Source of the DNA: Blochmannia endosymbiont of Camponotus sp.
Lineage (GTDB): Bacteria; Pseudomonadota; Gammaproteobacteria; Enterobacterales; Enterobacteriaceae
Direction: 5' to 3'
Length of the DNA: 64,000 nucleotides
NCBI RefSeq assembly: GCF_023586085.1
Contig: NZ_CP097757.1
Location: 372,001 to 436,000, forward strand
In this document: positions 1-9,591 of the stretch, piece after piece
How the letters are laid out: the number at the start of each line of letters is the position of its first letter
Numbering within the stretch: the first letter of the stretch is position 1
Translations under genes and position numbers: made by a program
Notes under the pieces: generated by a model
What the model saw: only the letters and a program-made list of their open reading frames with translations
Told to the model about the DNA's origin: nothing
Databases searched by the model: none

Positions 1-170
1 TTCAATTTATTCACATCTATTTTAATAGATTGTAAAATAATATAAATTAATCACTGTTATTAGGACGGCTAAATATATATGTATATACAACATATATCTT
101 CAATAAGAATATATATTGTCACGTTATTATTTGTATAATACGCCGTTATTGTAATGAGACATAAATTATT

Positions 171-2903
171 ATGATAACACCATTTAAATTACTTACCAAA
201 ATTTTTAAAAATAGAAATGAGCGCACACTACATCGTATGAAAAAAGTGGTGGATATTATAAATTGTATGGAAAAAGACATAGAAAAGTTAAATGATAAGC
301 AACTTGCATCTAAAACTAATGAATTTCGTATATCTATTAAGTCAGGTGTAAAATGTGAAGAATTATTACCACAAACATTTGCTGTAGTGCGTGAAGCTAT
401 CAAGAGGATATTTAATATACGTCTTTTTGATTCCCAATTATTAGGCGGAATAGTTTTAAACAATCGTTGTATCGCAGAAATGAAAACCGGAGAGGGAAAA
501 ACTCTAACCGCTACTTTGCCCGCTTACTTAAACGCATTAAGCGGCAAAGGAGTACATATCGTTACAGTTAATAATTATTTAGCACATAGAGATGCAGTAA
601 ATAATAGACCATTATTTGAGTTTTTAGGATTAACTGTTGGAGTTAATTTACCGGAACAATCAGCATCTGTGAAACGTGCTGCGTATGCAGCAGATATTAC
701 TTATGGAACAAATAATGAATATGGCTTTGATTATTTGCGTGATAATATGGTTTTTGTTCCAGAAGAACGGGTACAACGAGGATTATATTATGCATTAGTA
801 GATGAAGTAGATTCTATTTTGATTGATGAGGCTCGTACTCCGTTGGTCATTTCTGGTCCATCAGATGATACTTCTTTATTGTATTTAAAAATAAACGAAT
901 TAGTCTTTAGTATAATTCAACAAAATACAAAAAATATAAATGATTTACAAAAAGAAGAATATTTCACAGTTGATGAAAAATCTAGACAAGTTATATTAAC
1001 TGAACAAGGATTAGTACTCATCGAACAATTGTTAACTAAATCTGGTATCATGAGTCAAGGTGAGTCATTATATTCATCAGATAATATTATATTGATGCAC
1101 CATGTTAATGCAGCGTTTCGTGCACATATTTTATTTACGTGCGAAGTGGATTATCTTGTTAAAAATGGTGAAATACTGATTATCGATGAACATACAGGAC
1201 GTGTTATGCCTGGTCGTCGATGGTCAGATGGGTTACACCAAGCGATAGAAGCTAAAGAACGAGTAACGGTTCAAAATGAGAATCAAACACTAGCTTCAAT
1301 TACATTTCAAAATTATTTTCGTTTATATGAAAAGTTATCTGGTATGACTGGGACTGCTCATACTGAAGCATTTGAATTTCAATCTATCTATAAATTAGAT
1401 ACTATTATTATACCGACTAATCGTCCTATGATTCGTAACGATTTACCAGATGTAATTTATATGACGGAACACGAAAAAATTAATGCTATTATTAATGATG
1501 TTAAAGATTGTGTTAAACGTAACCAGCCAGTTTTAGTAGGAACCATATCGATTGATAAATCTGAAATTATTTCTCGTGCTTTAAAGCAAGCTGGAATTAT
1601 TCATAAAGTTTTAAATGCTAAATTTCATTCCGCAGAAGCAGATATTATAGCTCAAGCAGGATACCCTGGCGCAGTAACTATTGCTACAAATATGGCTGGC
1701 CGTGGAACTGACATTATGTTAGGAGGAAATTACCGCGCAGAAATTGCTGCATTAAATACAACAAATGTATGTAAAATTTCAAAAATTAAATCCGCTTGGA
1801 AAAAACGTCATGATATAGTATTAAAATCTGGAGGGTTACATGTCATTGGTACTGAACGACATGAATCTCGTCGTATTGATAATCAACTGCGCGGACGATC
1901 CGGACGACAAGGAGATATAGGTTCTTCTAGATTTTACTTATCAATGGAAGATTCGTTAATACGAATTTTTGCTTCTGATAGACTAGTAAATATGATGAAA
2001 AAATTAGGTATGAAATCTGGAGAAGCAATTGAACATCCATGGATCACTAAAGCTATTGCTCATGCTCAAAAAAAAGTAGAAAATCGCAATTTTGATATTA
2101 GAAAACAATTGTTAGAATATGATGATGTAGCCAACGATCAACGTCGAGTTATTTATGAGCAACGCGATAAATTATTAGACATGTCAAATATTGACGACAT
2201 TATAAGTAATATTCGTTGCGATGTTATCAACAAATTATTTAATATTTATATTCCTTTACAAATCATAGAGGATAAAAGTGATTTAATCAAATTAGAGGAA
2301 TGTTTGAGAACTGATTTTTATCTAACATTACCTCTTGTAGAATGGATAGATCTAGATCCTTCATTATATGAAGAAAAAGAAAAATTACGTCAGCGTATAT
2401 TGGACAGTATGATGCAACAATATGAGCACGCTAAGAAAATAATAGGAGTGAATGTTGTACGTTCTTTTGAAAAAGGAGTTATGTTAAGAACATTTGATAT
2501 CTTATGGAAAGAACACTTATCATCAATGGATTACTTACGTCAAGGAATTCATTTAAGGGGGTATGCACAAAGAGATCCTAAACAAGAATATAAAAGAGAA
2601 TCATTTGCCATGTTTATTAAAATGCTGGATCATTTAAAATATGAAGTGATAAGCGAAATTAGTAAACTAGTGATGGAATCTTTTAATAAAAAAGAACCTA
2701 TTTTTTCAGAAAATAACAAATATAATGAGATATACTCCATTAATTCACAAGCAATTAATAGTAAATTATTGTCTATAAATTATTTTTTAAATATGAATAT
2801 ACCAATTAACAATAAAGTGATAGGTCGTAATGATTCTTGTCCTTGTGGATCTAATAAGAAATTTAAAGAATGTCATGGAAAAATTACGTGTAAATATCAT
2901 TAA
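171..2903 (+). CDS. secA: Protein translocase ATPase SecA
   Basis: SecA is the ATP-driven motor that pushes unfolded preproteins through the SecYEG channel of the inner membrane. The 910-residue product matches E. coli SecA (901) along its whole length. Visible are the Walker A motif GEGKT (about residues 107-111), the Walker B segment [13 protein letters not shown] (about 211), the nucleotide-binding domain 2 sequence [13 protein letters not shown], and a C-terminal zinc-binding tail (C890, C892, C901, H902) that in the family contacts SecB and lipid. The linker before that tail is degenerate. The ATG start gives an N-terminus that aligns with E. coli; no strong Shine-Dalgarno is seen. The E. 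coli neighbours secM and mutT are not found. Family assignment is certain. Confidence 0.98.
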   Translation: MITPFKLLTKIFKNRNERTLHRMKKVVDIINCMEKDIEKLNDKQLASKTNEFRISIKSGVKCEELLPQTFAVVREAIKRIFNIRLFDSQLLGGIVLNNRCIAEMKTGEGKTLTATLPAYLNALSGKGVHIVTVNNYLAHRDAVNNRPLFEFLGLTVGVNLPEQSASVKRAAYAADITYGTNNEYGFDYLRDNMVFVPEERVQRGLYYALVDEVDSILIDEARTPLVISGPSDDTSLLYLKINELVFSIIQQNTKNINDLQKEEYFTVDEKSRQVILTEQGLVLIEQLLTKSGIMSQGESLYSSDNIILMHHVNAAFRAHILFTCEVDYLVKNGEILIIDEHTGRVMPGRRWSDGLHQAIEAKERVTVQNENQTLASITFQNYFRLYEKLSGMTGTAHTEAFEFQSIYKLDTIIIPTNRPMIRNDLPDVIYMTEHEKINAIINDVKDCVKRNQPVLVGTISIDKSEIISRALKQAGIIHKVLNAKFHSAEADIIAQAGYPGAVTIATNMAGRGTDIMLGGNYRAEIAALNTTNVCKISKIKSAWKKRHDIVLKSGGLHVIGTERHESRRIDNQLRGRSGRQGDIGSSRFYLSMEDSLIRIFASDRLVNMMKKLGMKSGEAIEHPWITKAIAHAQKKVENRNFDIRKQLLEYDDVANDQRRVIYEQRDKLLDMSNIDDIISNIRCDVINKLFNIYIPLQIIEDKSDLIKLEECLRTDFYLTLPLVEWIDLDPSLYEEKEKLRQRILDSMMQQYEHAKKIIGVNVVRSFEKGVMLRTFDILWKEHLSSMDYLRQGIHLRGYAQRDPKQEYKRESFAMFIKMLDHLKYEVISEISKLVMESFNKKEPIFSENNKYNEIYSINSQAINSKLLSINYFLNMNIPINNKVIGRNDSCPCGSNKKFKECHGKITCKYH

Positions 2904-3331
2904 TATAAATAAACTATTTGAAATTATTTTAAGTTAATTACCGCAACAGACAATGAAGTTCGATGTTTTATCTAAAAATAAAAGGTAATATTTATAAATT
3001 ATAAATAATGAATGTTCATAATTATATATAAAATATAAAATAATTGCTTTATCTTTAATTTGTTTCTATCAAGTTAGATAAATTAATATTTTTAGATATT
3101 CACGATTTTTATCGTCGTGTCATGATGCTAATTAATCTGAGATTATTTATTTTTGAATTTTAATAATGGGTGGTTTTATTGTTTATGTGTATGCAGTGCA
3201 GGTATGAAAATAATTATAAAGTTTATAAAAGCAATTAATGCAAATTTTTTATTATAATAGTAAAATTTGCTATACCGTAATATAATGAACAAAACATAAT
3301 TTTGAAATTTTTATTAATAAAAATAGTAGTT
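2904..3331. other. Non-coding spacer secA/coaE
   Basis: This 428-bp AT-rich spacer lies between convergent secA and coaE. E. coli has mutT and the yacF/yacG genes in this neighbourhood, but no readable remnant is seen. The only structure is a weak inverted repeat, 9-bp arms at 3240-3248 and 3262-3270, which could help end transcription on either strand. Confidence 0.6.
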
Positions 3332-3949
3332 TTAGTGATTATTTTTTTTTATATTCATATAATATTCATGTAAGATTGAGATATCTGCAGAGATTTTATC
3401 TGAATTATTGTTGTTTTCAATAATATCATCGGCAAATTCGAGTCTGCGTTGACGAGATACTTGCGAAAATAAAATATTCTTAGCGTATTGTTGACTAATC
3501 TTGTCTCTGTTAATGATCCGGTTTAATTGAATATCGGCACGAACATCTACTACTAATATTCGATCAGCAAATTTTTGTAAGTTATTTTCTATTAATAATG
3601 GGACGACCCATAATACATAATACGATCTATTAAGTAATAGATTTATAGTTTTTTGAGTTTCTTTTCTGATAATTGGATATAATAATTTTTCAAGCCATAC
3701 TTTATCTTTAAGATTAAAAAAAATTATTTTTTTTAACATGGATCTATTTAATGAACCGTTGGGAAATAACACACCTGATCCAAAATATTTAGTTATCATA
3801 TGTAAAGCAATACTTCCAGGTTGTGTGACTTTTCTAGCAATAAAATCCGAATCTATTACAGCTACTTTTTCTGATAAATCAGAAAATTTTTTAGCAACAA
3901 CACTTTTACCAGAACAAATCCCCCCGGTCAACGCAATAATATAAGACAT
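3332..3949 (-). CDS. coaE: Dephospho-CoA kinase CoaE
   Basis: CoaE phosphorylates the ribose 3'-hydroxyl of dephospho-CoA, the last step of coenzyme A synthesis. The 205-residue product aligns throughout with E. coli CoaE (206). It has an N-terminal P-loop GGICSGKS (residues 9-16), where a Cys replaces the usual Gly or Ser before SGK, and the YVLWVVPLLIENNL segment typical of the family. It is on the minus strand, convergent with secA and divergent from dksA. The ATG at 3947-3949 gives the expected N-terminus MSYIIALTGG. CoA is needed by the pyruvate dehydrogenase encoded nearby, and CoaA, which starts the pathway, is also in this window. Confidence 0.96.
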   Translation of the reverse strand: MSYIIALTGGICSGKSVVAKKFSDLSEKVAVIDSDFIARKVTQPGSIALHMITKYFGSGVLFPNGSLNRSMLKKIIFFNLKDKVWLEKLLYPIIRKETQKTINLLLNRSYYVLWVVPLLIENNLQKFADRILVVDVRADIQLNRIINRDKISQQYAKNILFSQVSRQRRLEFADDIIENNNNSDKISADISILHEYYMNIKKNNH

Positions 3950-4066
3950 AACGTATTTTTCATTAAATTAAAATTTTGTTTCTATAAAAGTATACTTTTT
4001 AAAAATTATTATCATAATTTTCTTGTGCAAATATCTAATGTATTATATACAATTTTTTAAACAGTT

Positions 4067-4158
4067 GTATATACTTATTGCTGCCATCATAAGCAACAAT
4101 AAGTATATACAAACCAATTATAATATTTTATTAAAATATTATAATTGGTTTGTATATA
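4067..4158. repeat. Two overlapping inverted repeats in the coaE/dksA spacer
   Basis: Two hairpins share an arm. The first has 14-bp perfect arms at 4067-4080 and 4097-4110 around a 16-nt loop. The second has 27-bp perfect arms at 4104-4130 and 4132-4158 around one central base. The octamer gtatatac is common to both. A U-rich tail of terminator type does not follow directly. The element lies between two divergent genes. Function is unknown; possibilities are a cruciform between divergent promoters, an RNA structure, or the trace of a template-switch mutation. Confidence 0.85.
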
Positions 4159-4227
4159 TGTTGATGTGATTCTATAATCATGCGTGCGTTTTAAAAGTAA
4201 TGAAGTGTCATAATAAGACAAAAAGAT

Positions 4228-4286
4228 CATTTAATAAAGTCTATTATATTTTATTAAATGAAATATTATTTCATTTAATTTTTTTA
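4228..4286 (+). promoter_or_regulatory. Mutually exclusive hairpins upstream of dksA
   Basis: Arms at 4228-4238 and 4250-4260 (11 bp) can pair. The second arm overlaps the left arm of another hairpin (12 bp, 4253-4264 with 4268-4279, 3-nt loop), which is followed by a T-run at 4280-4285. On the plus strand this has the outline of an antiterminator/terminator pair about 100 nt before dksA. The stems are almost pure A/T, so they are weak and could be chance in such AT-rich DNA. Confidence 0.35.
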
Positions 4287-4386
4287 TTCGTTATATGTTT
4301 GTAATATTAGTAAATGTTATTTAAATAATTAAATTTTATAGCATATTGATGTGAGTGTATTTATATATAAAATCAGGAGTAAATAT

Positions 4387-4854
4387 ATGCCGATAAAGTC
4401 ATCAAACCATAGTAACAAGCATTCTTCTTTAAATGTATTAATAATTGCTGGGGTGACACCATACCAACGCAGGCCTAATGAAGAATATATGAGTTATAAT
4501 CAATTATTACATTTTAAACGTATTCTTGAAACGTGGAGAAATCAACTTAAATATGATTTAGGGCATGCTACATTATGCGTACAAAATCAAGAATCTGTCA
4601 ATTTTCCAGATCCAGTAGATAGAGCTGCACAAGAAGAAGAGTTTAATATTAAATTACGTAATCGAGATAGAGAACGTAAACTTATTAAAAAAATTGAAAA
4701 AACTTTAAAAAAAATAGATACAAATGAATTTGGATTTTGTGCCTCATGTGATGTAGAAATCGGAATTCGAAGATTGGAAGCTCGACCAACAGCTGATTTA
4801 TGTATTGATTGCAAAACTTTAGAAGAAATTAAAGAGAAACAAATGACTGGATAA
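4387..4854 (+). CDS. dksA: RNA polymerase-binding transcription factor DksA
   Basis: DksA binds in the RNA polymerase secondary channel and, with ppGpp, tunes initiation at rRNA and other promoters. The 155-residue product has the long coiled coil with both acidic tip residues (D75, D78 in [14 protein letters not shown]) and the C-terminal zinc finger (C118, C121, C139, C142). I place the start at the ATG of 4387 because aggag at 4375-4379 is at ideal spacing and the N-terminus then matches E. coli. An upstream in-frame start at 4351 would add 12 unconserved residues. It is one of few global regulators visible in this window. The E. coli neighbours sfsA and pcnB are absent. Confidence 0.96.
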   Translation: MPIKSSNHSNKHSSLNVLIIAGVTPYQRRPNEEYMSYNQLLHFKRILETWRNQLKYDLGHATLCVQNQESVNFPDPVDRAAQEEEFNIKLRNRDRERKLIKKIEKTLKKIDTNEFGFCASCDVEIGIRRLEARPTADLCIDCKTLEEIKEKQMTG

Positions 4855-5107
4855 ATTATCATAGTAACAATCAATCTTTATTAGTATCATATTATTACAT
4901 GAAGATATCATTAGAAATTAATTTTTTAATGATTAATATATAATTTTATTATAATAATTAATTCAATAAATATTTTTGATTGTATTTTACATACAGAAAT
5001 GTATTTATATAAAAATTTTATGTAATATTTGAATATTGATGATATTTAAATTTTTTATAAAAATAAAAAGATTGACGATTTTATAGTCAATCAGGATATA
5101 TAATTAA

Positions 5108-5599
5108 ATGGAACGTGTCTGGATAGGATTAGGCAGCAATATGTCAAATCCCAAAAAACAAGCTGATGAAGCTGTGTGGTCTCTTTCTAAACTCCCAATG
5201 ACTAAACTTATAGCTTTTTCATCTTATTATCGTAGTCGACCATTAGGGCAGAAAAATCAGCCTGATTTTCTGAATGCAATAATAATATTAGATACCAATC
5301 TTTCCCCTAAATCATTGTTAAGTCACATTCAATATATTGAAAAAAAACAAGGTCGTGTCCGACTACAAAATTCTCTTTTATGGCAGTCACGCACGTTAGA
5401 TTTAGATATTTTATTATTTGGAAAGCATAATATATATACCTCTGAATTAACAATACCGCATTATGATATATGTAATCGAGAATTTATAATTTATCCATTA
5501 ATTGAATTAGATAATTATTTAATTTTTCCTAATGGAAAAATTATAACAGATATTGCTAAAACTGTTCCTAAAAATAGTTTAGATTTTTGGAAAAAATAA
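5108..5599 (+). CDS. folK: 6-hydroxymethyl-7,8-dihydropterin pyrophosphokinase FolK
   Basis: FolK transfers pyrophosphate from ATP to 6-hydroxymethyl-7,8-dihydropterin, preparing it for dihydropteroate synthase in folate synthesis. The 163 residues match the family length (about 160). Visible motifs include the N-terminal GLGSN, the YRSRPLG segment, FLNA, and the catalytic-loop sequence RTLDLDILLFG. As in E. coli it lies downstream of dksA, but gluQ and pcnB between them and panB/panC beyond are missing. An agga sequence about 12 nt upstream is a weak Shine-Dalgarno. Confidence 0.95.
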   Translation: MERVWIGLGSNMSNPKKQADEAVWSLSKLPMTKLIAFSSYYRSRPLGQKNQPDFLNAIIILDTNLSPKSLLSHIQYIEKKQGRVRLQNSLLWQSRTLDLDILLFGKHNIYTSELTIPHYDICNREFIIYPLIELDNYLIFPNGKIITDIAKTVPKNSLDFWKK

Positions 5600-6697
5600 A
5601 ATTTTTAGATTATTGTTATCTGCAATAACTTTATAGTATAGAGGATTACTATGTGTTCTAAAAAATAAATTGCACGTACATATATAACTATTGTCTACAG
5701 TAAAATTAAAAATATTGATGTATATTTGATTATTTATTTAATATTATAAATATATTGGCCTAAACCATCAAAAAATTTTGTCTATAATAAATTCTCTATT
5801 ATTTTATTTTTTATTATCTTAATTAAAATTATATACCAAAATTATTCTGTTGTATTTAATAATTATTTAATAGTTGTTATAATTTGTAACGATTTCTACA
5901 AATGAAATAAATTTCAGATACTGTTGTTCTCAAAAAAATTAATAAAGATTTGTAATTAAAGATGCAAACAATGAATTAATATTATTAATAACACGGATTC
6001 ATCACATCTATATAGAAATATTTACACATTTCTATATAGATGTGATGACATATTTTTTATTTATTAAGATATTTATTTTTATTGTAACAAATATAATGGT
6101 ATATCCCGATATATATAAAACAAGGGGTATTATTAATTTATGCAGTAAATATCTTTCCTAAATATTTTATTTATAACTATAAAATAGATCTTAAATATAG
6201 TTAATATTTATATTGCATTGAAAATACATTTAATTATTCTAAATTAGATGGAGTGACTAAAACATATATGAAATTTAGATCTGTAAAATTCTTTAATTTA
6301 TTTCTCCCATAATAGGAGATTGGCAGTATTTTTGGCGTTTTTGTTATTATTAAAAGTTTTTTATGTATATACAAAACAATTTTTTTAGATTAATTTTTTA
6401 ATTACATACTTATAATCACATCACCGGGCTTTATATTAGAATATAAATTCTTATTTTTATTGTTTAAAATATTTAATTTTTAATTCTAATTAATTAATAG
6501 TCACAAATTAATCATATCCTAAATAATTAATGATACATTTTAATATAAATACACTTAACATTAATAACGACTGTAATTATGTATTAGTATATATACTACT
6601 AGCCTTATACACTTCGCAAATCAACATAAACTATAAAATCAATGTATAGCATTATCTTGTAAATTAATTTATTAAAAGTTTTATAGCTATATAAAAT
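5600..6697. other. 1.1-kb non-coding spacer folK/lpdA
   Basis: This 1.1-kb AT-rich region separates convergent folK and lpdA. In E. coli panB, panC and panD follow folK; no recognisable piece of them remains. Apart from the 20-bp inverted repeat at 5999-6048, I see only a five-codon open frame (ATG at 5651) preceded by gagg, which is probably chance. It is best read as an eroded gene region. Confidence 0.6.
5999..6048. repeat. 20-bp perfect inverted repeat, possible bidirectional terminator
   Basis: Perfect 20-bp arms at 5999-6018 and 6029-6048 flank a 10-nt loop, and a T-rich stretch begins a few bases after the right arm (6052-6058). It lies about 400 bp past folK and 650 bp past lpdA in a convergent spacer. 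A terminator surviving from a deleted gene is plausible but unproven. Confidence 0.75.
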
Positions 6698-8125
6698 TTA
6701 TTGTTTTCGTATTTTTATATTAGGCAAATCAGTAACCGATCCATCATAAATAGATGCTGCTAATGCAATTGATTCATACAAAGTTGGATGAGCATGAATA
6801 GTTAAAATAATATCTTCCGCATCACATCCCATTTCAATAGCTAACGCAACCTCCCCCAATATTTCACTAGCGTGCGTACCTAAAATCGATCCTCCAATAA
6901 TTCTGTTTGTTTTTTTATCAAAAATCAATTTAGTCATACCTTCTTTGCAATCTTCAGTAATTGCTCGGCCTGACGCTATCCAAGGAAAAATAGTGACTTT
7001 ATAATCTATATTTTTTGCTCGAGCATCTTTTTCAGTATAACCAACCCATGCTATTTCTGGATCAGTATATATAATAGACGGAATTATTATTGGATCAAAA
7101 TAACGTTTCTTACCAGCAATAACTTCTGCTGCTACACGTCCTTCATGAATACTTTTGTGCGCTAACATTGGATGTCCGATAATATCGCCAATAGCAAAAA
7201 TATGTTTTATATTAGTACGCATTTGTTGATCTACAGGAATAAAACCATATTTATCTACATTTACCCCTGCGTTTTCAATGTGCAATGTATTGCCATTTGG
7301 AGCACGCCCAACTGCTACTAACAATACATCATAACGTTTAACATTTTTTAATGAAGTTTGGTTATCTTCCATAGTAACATAAATACCATCTTTTTTAGCT
7401 TCTATTATTTTTACTGTAGTATTTAAAATCAAATTAATATTCTTGCTTATTATTTTAGAAAAAAGATTCATAATATCTTCATCCAAAATCGGTACAATTT
7501 GATTGTATACTTCTACTATATCAATTTCTGATCCAAACGCATGATATATTGTTGCCATTTCTAATCCTATAGCCCCAGAACCTATGATTAGTAAACGCTT
7601 AGGTATTGATTTTAAAGATAAAGCATCAGTTGAGTTCCAAATACGATTATCATTAGGAACAAATGGCAAGGATATAGCATGAGACCCTGCTGCTATAATA
7701 GCATAATTAAATGTTATTTCTAAAGTTATTTGATTGTTTTCAACTTGAATAGTATTCTTGTCAAGAAATTTACCAATTCCATTAATTACTTTGACATTTC
7801 GTGCTTTTGCCATAGCACTTAAGTTGCTTGATAGCTGAGTGATGATTTTATTTTTCCAAGAACGTGTTTTTTCAATGTCAATATCTGTTTCTGCTGACGC
7901 AAGAATACCATATTTATCTAAATGTTTTTTTGTTTCAATTAACTTAGCAATATGTAACAACGTTTTAGAAGGAATACAACCAACATTAAGACAGACTCCG
8001 CCTAAAATGGGGTAACGTTCTACTATAGTAGTATCCATTCCTAAATCAGCGCTGCGAAAAGCCGCAGAATAACCTCCTGGCCCTGCGCCCAAAACAAGAG
8101 TTTGAGTTTTTAGTTGCATATGCAT
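6698..8125 (-). CDS. lpdA: Dihydrolipoamide dehydrogenase (E3) LpdA
   Basis: LpdA is the flavoprotein E3 that reoxidises dihydrolipoyl groups with NAD+ in pyruvate dehydrogenase and other 2-oxoacid complexes. The 475 residues align fully with E. coli Lpd (474). Visible are the FAD-binding GAGPGGYSAAFR near the N-terminus, the redox-active disulfide CLNVGC, the NAD-binding GSGAIGLEM, the second FAD motif TNIKHIFAIGDIIG, and the C-terminal active-site HAHPTLYE. It is the third gene of the minus-strand group aceE-aceF-lpdA, 162 bp after aceF, a gap that leaves room for its own promoter as in E. coli. Confidence 0.97.
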   Translation of the reverse strand: MHMQLKTQTLVLGAGPGGYSAAFRSADLGMDTTIVERYPILGGVCLNVGCIPSKTLLHIAKLIETKKHLDKYGILASAETDIDIEKTRSWKNKIITQLSSNLSAMAKARNVKVINGIGKFLDKNTIQVENNQITLEITFNYAIIAAGSHAISLPFVPNDNRIWNSTDALSLKSIPKRLLIIGSGAIGLEMATIYHAFGSEIDIVEVYNQIVPILDEDIMNLFSKIISKNINLILNTTVKIIEAKKDGIYVTMEDNQTSLKNVKRYDVLLVAVGRAPNGNTLHIENAGVNVDKYGFIPVDQQMRTNIKHIFAIGDIIGHPMLAHKSIHEGRVAAEVIAGKKRYFDPIIIPSIIYTDPEIAWVGYTEKDARAKNIDYKVTIFPWIASGRAITEDCKEGMTKLIFDKKTNRIIGGSILGTHASEILGEVALAIEMGCDAEDIILTIHAHPTLYESIALAASIYDGSVTDLPNIKIRKQ

Positions 8126-8171
8126 AGATCTCTTCTTTTACCCCTCAGATTTTAATTAAAATTATAAACTA

Positions 8172-8196
8172 GTATATCTAATTTAATTAGATATAC
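8172..8196. repeat. Hairpin between aceF and lpdA
   Basis: Perfect 11-bp arms at 8172-8182 and 8186-8196 flank a 3-nt loop in the gap between aceF and lpdA, both on the minus strand. No U-run follows, so it is more likely an mRNA processing or stability structure, or chance, than a terminator. Confidence 0.5.
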
Positions 8197-8287
8197 ATTT
8201 ATTTATTATGTTAATTTATATCTGACAATAATATATACGCTCACATTTTTATGTGACAATATTGTCGTAATTTATATCATCATCAAT

Positions 8288-9583
8288 TTACATAGATAAT
8301 AATCGAATATCAGAAATTATTCTATTAATAAGTGTTATAAATCGAGCACTATCTGCGCCATTAATAACACGATGATCATATGATAATGATAAGGGCAAAA
8401 TTAAACGTGGAATGAACTTTTTACCACCCCAAACTGGTTTTATAAAAGATTTAGACATACCTAAAATAGCTACTTCTGGAACATTAATAATAGGAGTAAA
8501 AGTTGTACCTCCTATACCTCCTAAGTTAGATATAGTAAAACTTCCTCCCTGCATATCAGCAGGAATCAATTGATTTTCAGAACGCGCTCTCCTTGAGAGT
8601 TCTGCTAACTCTTGTGATAATGAAATAATACCTTTTTTATTTACATCACGCAAAACAGGTACTAACAATCCTTTAGAAGTATCTACTGCTATACCAATAT
8701 GAATATATTTTTTTAAAATTAGCGACTGATTGTCTTGAGATAAAGAACTATTAAATTGTGGTAATTCCTCCAATGCTTTTGAAACTGCTTTCATAACAAA
8801 AACTAGCAGTGTAATTTTACAATTTATTTTTTTCTTTTCAATTTCAAGATTTTGTTGCTTTCGAAAATTCTCTAAATCAGTAATATCAACTTCATCGAAT
8901 TGTGTTACATGAGGAACCGTTATCCAATTTCTTTGTAAATTTGCACCAGAAATTTTCTGTATTTTACTTAATGCTACAGTTAACGTATTGCCAAATTTAT
9001 TGAAATCTATTTTTGGCCAAGATGGTATAGATAATAATTGATTAGATTGCATAGATGGTATACAGTTTATATGATGCACTGATATATTGTTCATATAATC
9101 TTGAATATCTTCCTTTAAGATACGTCCTTTACGGCCACTACCCTTTATTTTTGATAAATCTATGCCGCACATACGAGCTATATGACGTACTAATGGAGTA
9201 GCATGTATTGTGATATTGAATTTAGAACAGATACTTCGATTTGTCGTATTACTGTGTATAACTCTTTTTTTTGTATCATTAGTTTCTGAAAAACAAGAAG
9301 AAGAGCTAATATTTTTTTGATCATTAAAAGACGATGCATTAGTATCATTTTGTGTATCAAGTAATAAAATTAAAGATCCTGTATGTACTTTATCTCCAAC
9401 ACGGGTATGAATTATAGTAACAATACCAGAACAAGGAGCTGGTATTTCCATAGAAGATTTGTCGCTTTCTATTATAATAAGGGGTTGGTTAATATTAATT
9501 TTGTCTCCAATTTTGACCATTACTTCTGTAACTTCTAATTTATCATCACCAATATTTGGTACACTAACTTCAACTGCCGTCAT
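8288..9583 (-). CDS. aceF: Dihydrolipoamide acetyltransferase (E2) AceF, single lipoyl domain
   Basis: AceF forms the core of pyruvate dehydrogenase and moves the acetyl group from E1 to CoA through a swinging lipoyl arm. At 431 residues it is much shorter than E. coli AceF (630) because there is one N-terminal lipoyl domain (about 1-76, lipoylated K42 in ESDKSSMEIPAP) in place of three. After a Ser/Asn-rich linker come the peripheral-subunit-binding domain (about 127-163, ATPLVRHIARMCGIDL) and the catalytic domain with the active-site SYDHRVINGAD (H404). It begins 8 bp after the aceE stop, so the two are co-transcribed. One lipoyl domain is known to be enough for E2 function. Confidence 0.96.
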   Translation of the reverse strand: MTAVEVSVPNIGDDKLEVTEVMVKIGDKININQPLIIIESDKSSMEIPAPCSGIVTIIHTRVGDKVHTGSLILLLDTQNDTNASSFNDQKNISSSSCFSETNDTKKRVIHSNTTNRSICSKFNITIHATPLVRHIARMCGIDLSKIKGSGRKGRILKEDIQDYMNNISVHHINCIPSMQSNQLLSIPSWPKIDFNKFGNTLTVALSKIQKISGANLQRNWITVPHVTQFDEVDITDLENFRKQQNLEIEKKKINCKITLLVFVMKAVSKALEELPQFNSSLSQDNQSLILKKYIHIGIAVDTSKGLLVPVLRDVNKKGIISLSQELAELSRRARSENQLIPADMQGGSFTISNLGGIGGTTFTPIINVPEVAILGMSKSFIKPVWGGKKFIPRLILPLSLSYDHRVINGADSARFITLINRIISDIRLLSM

Positions 9584-9591
9584 GCTACCTC

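Noticed and set aside
116..139. Promoter-like ttgtca and tataat before secA
   Set aside because: The two boxes are only 12 bp apart, too close for a sigma-70 promoter.
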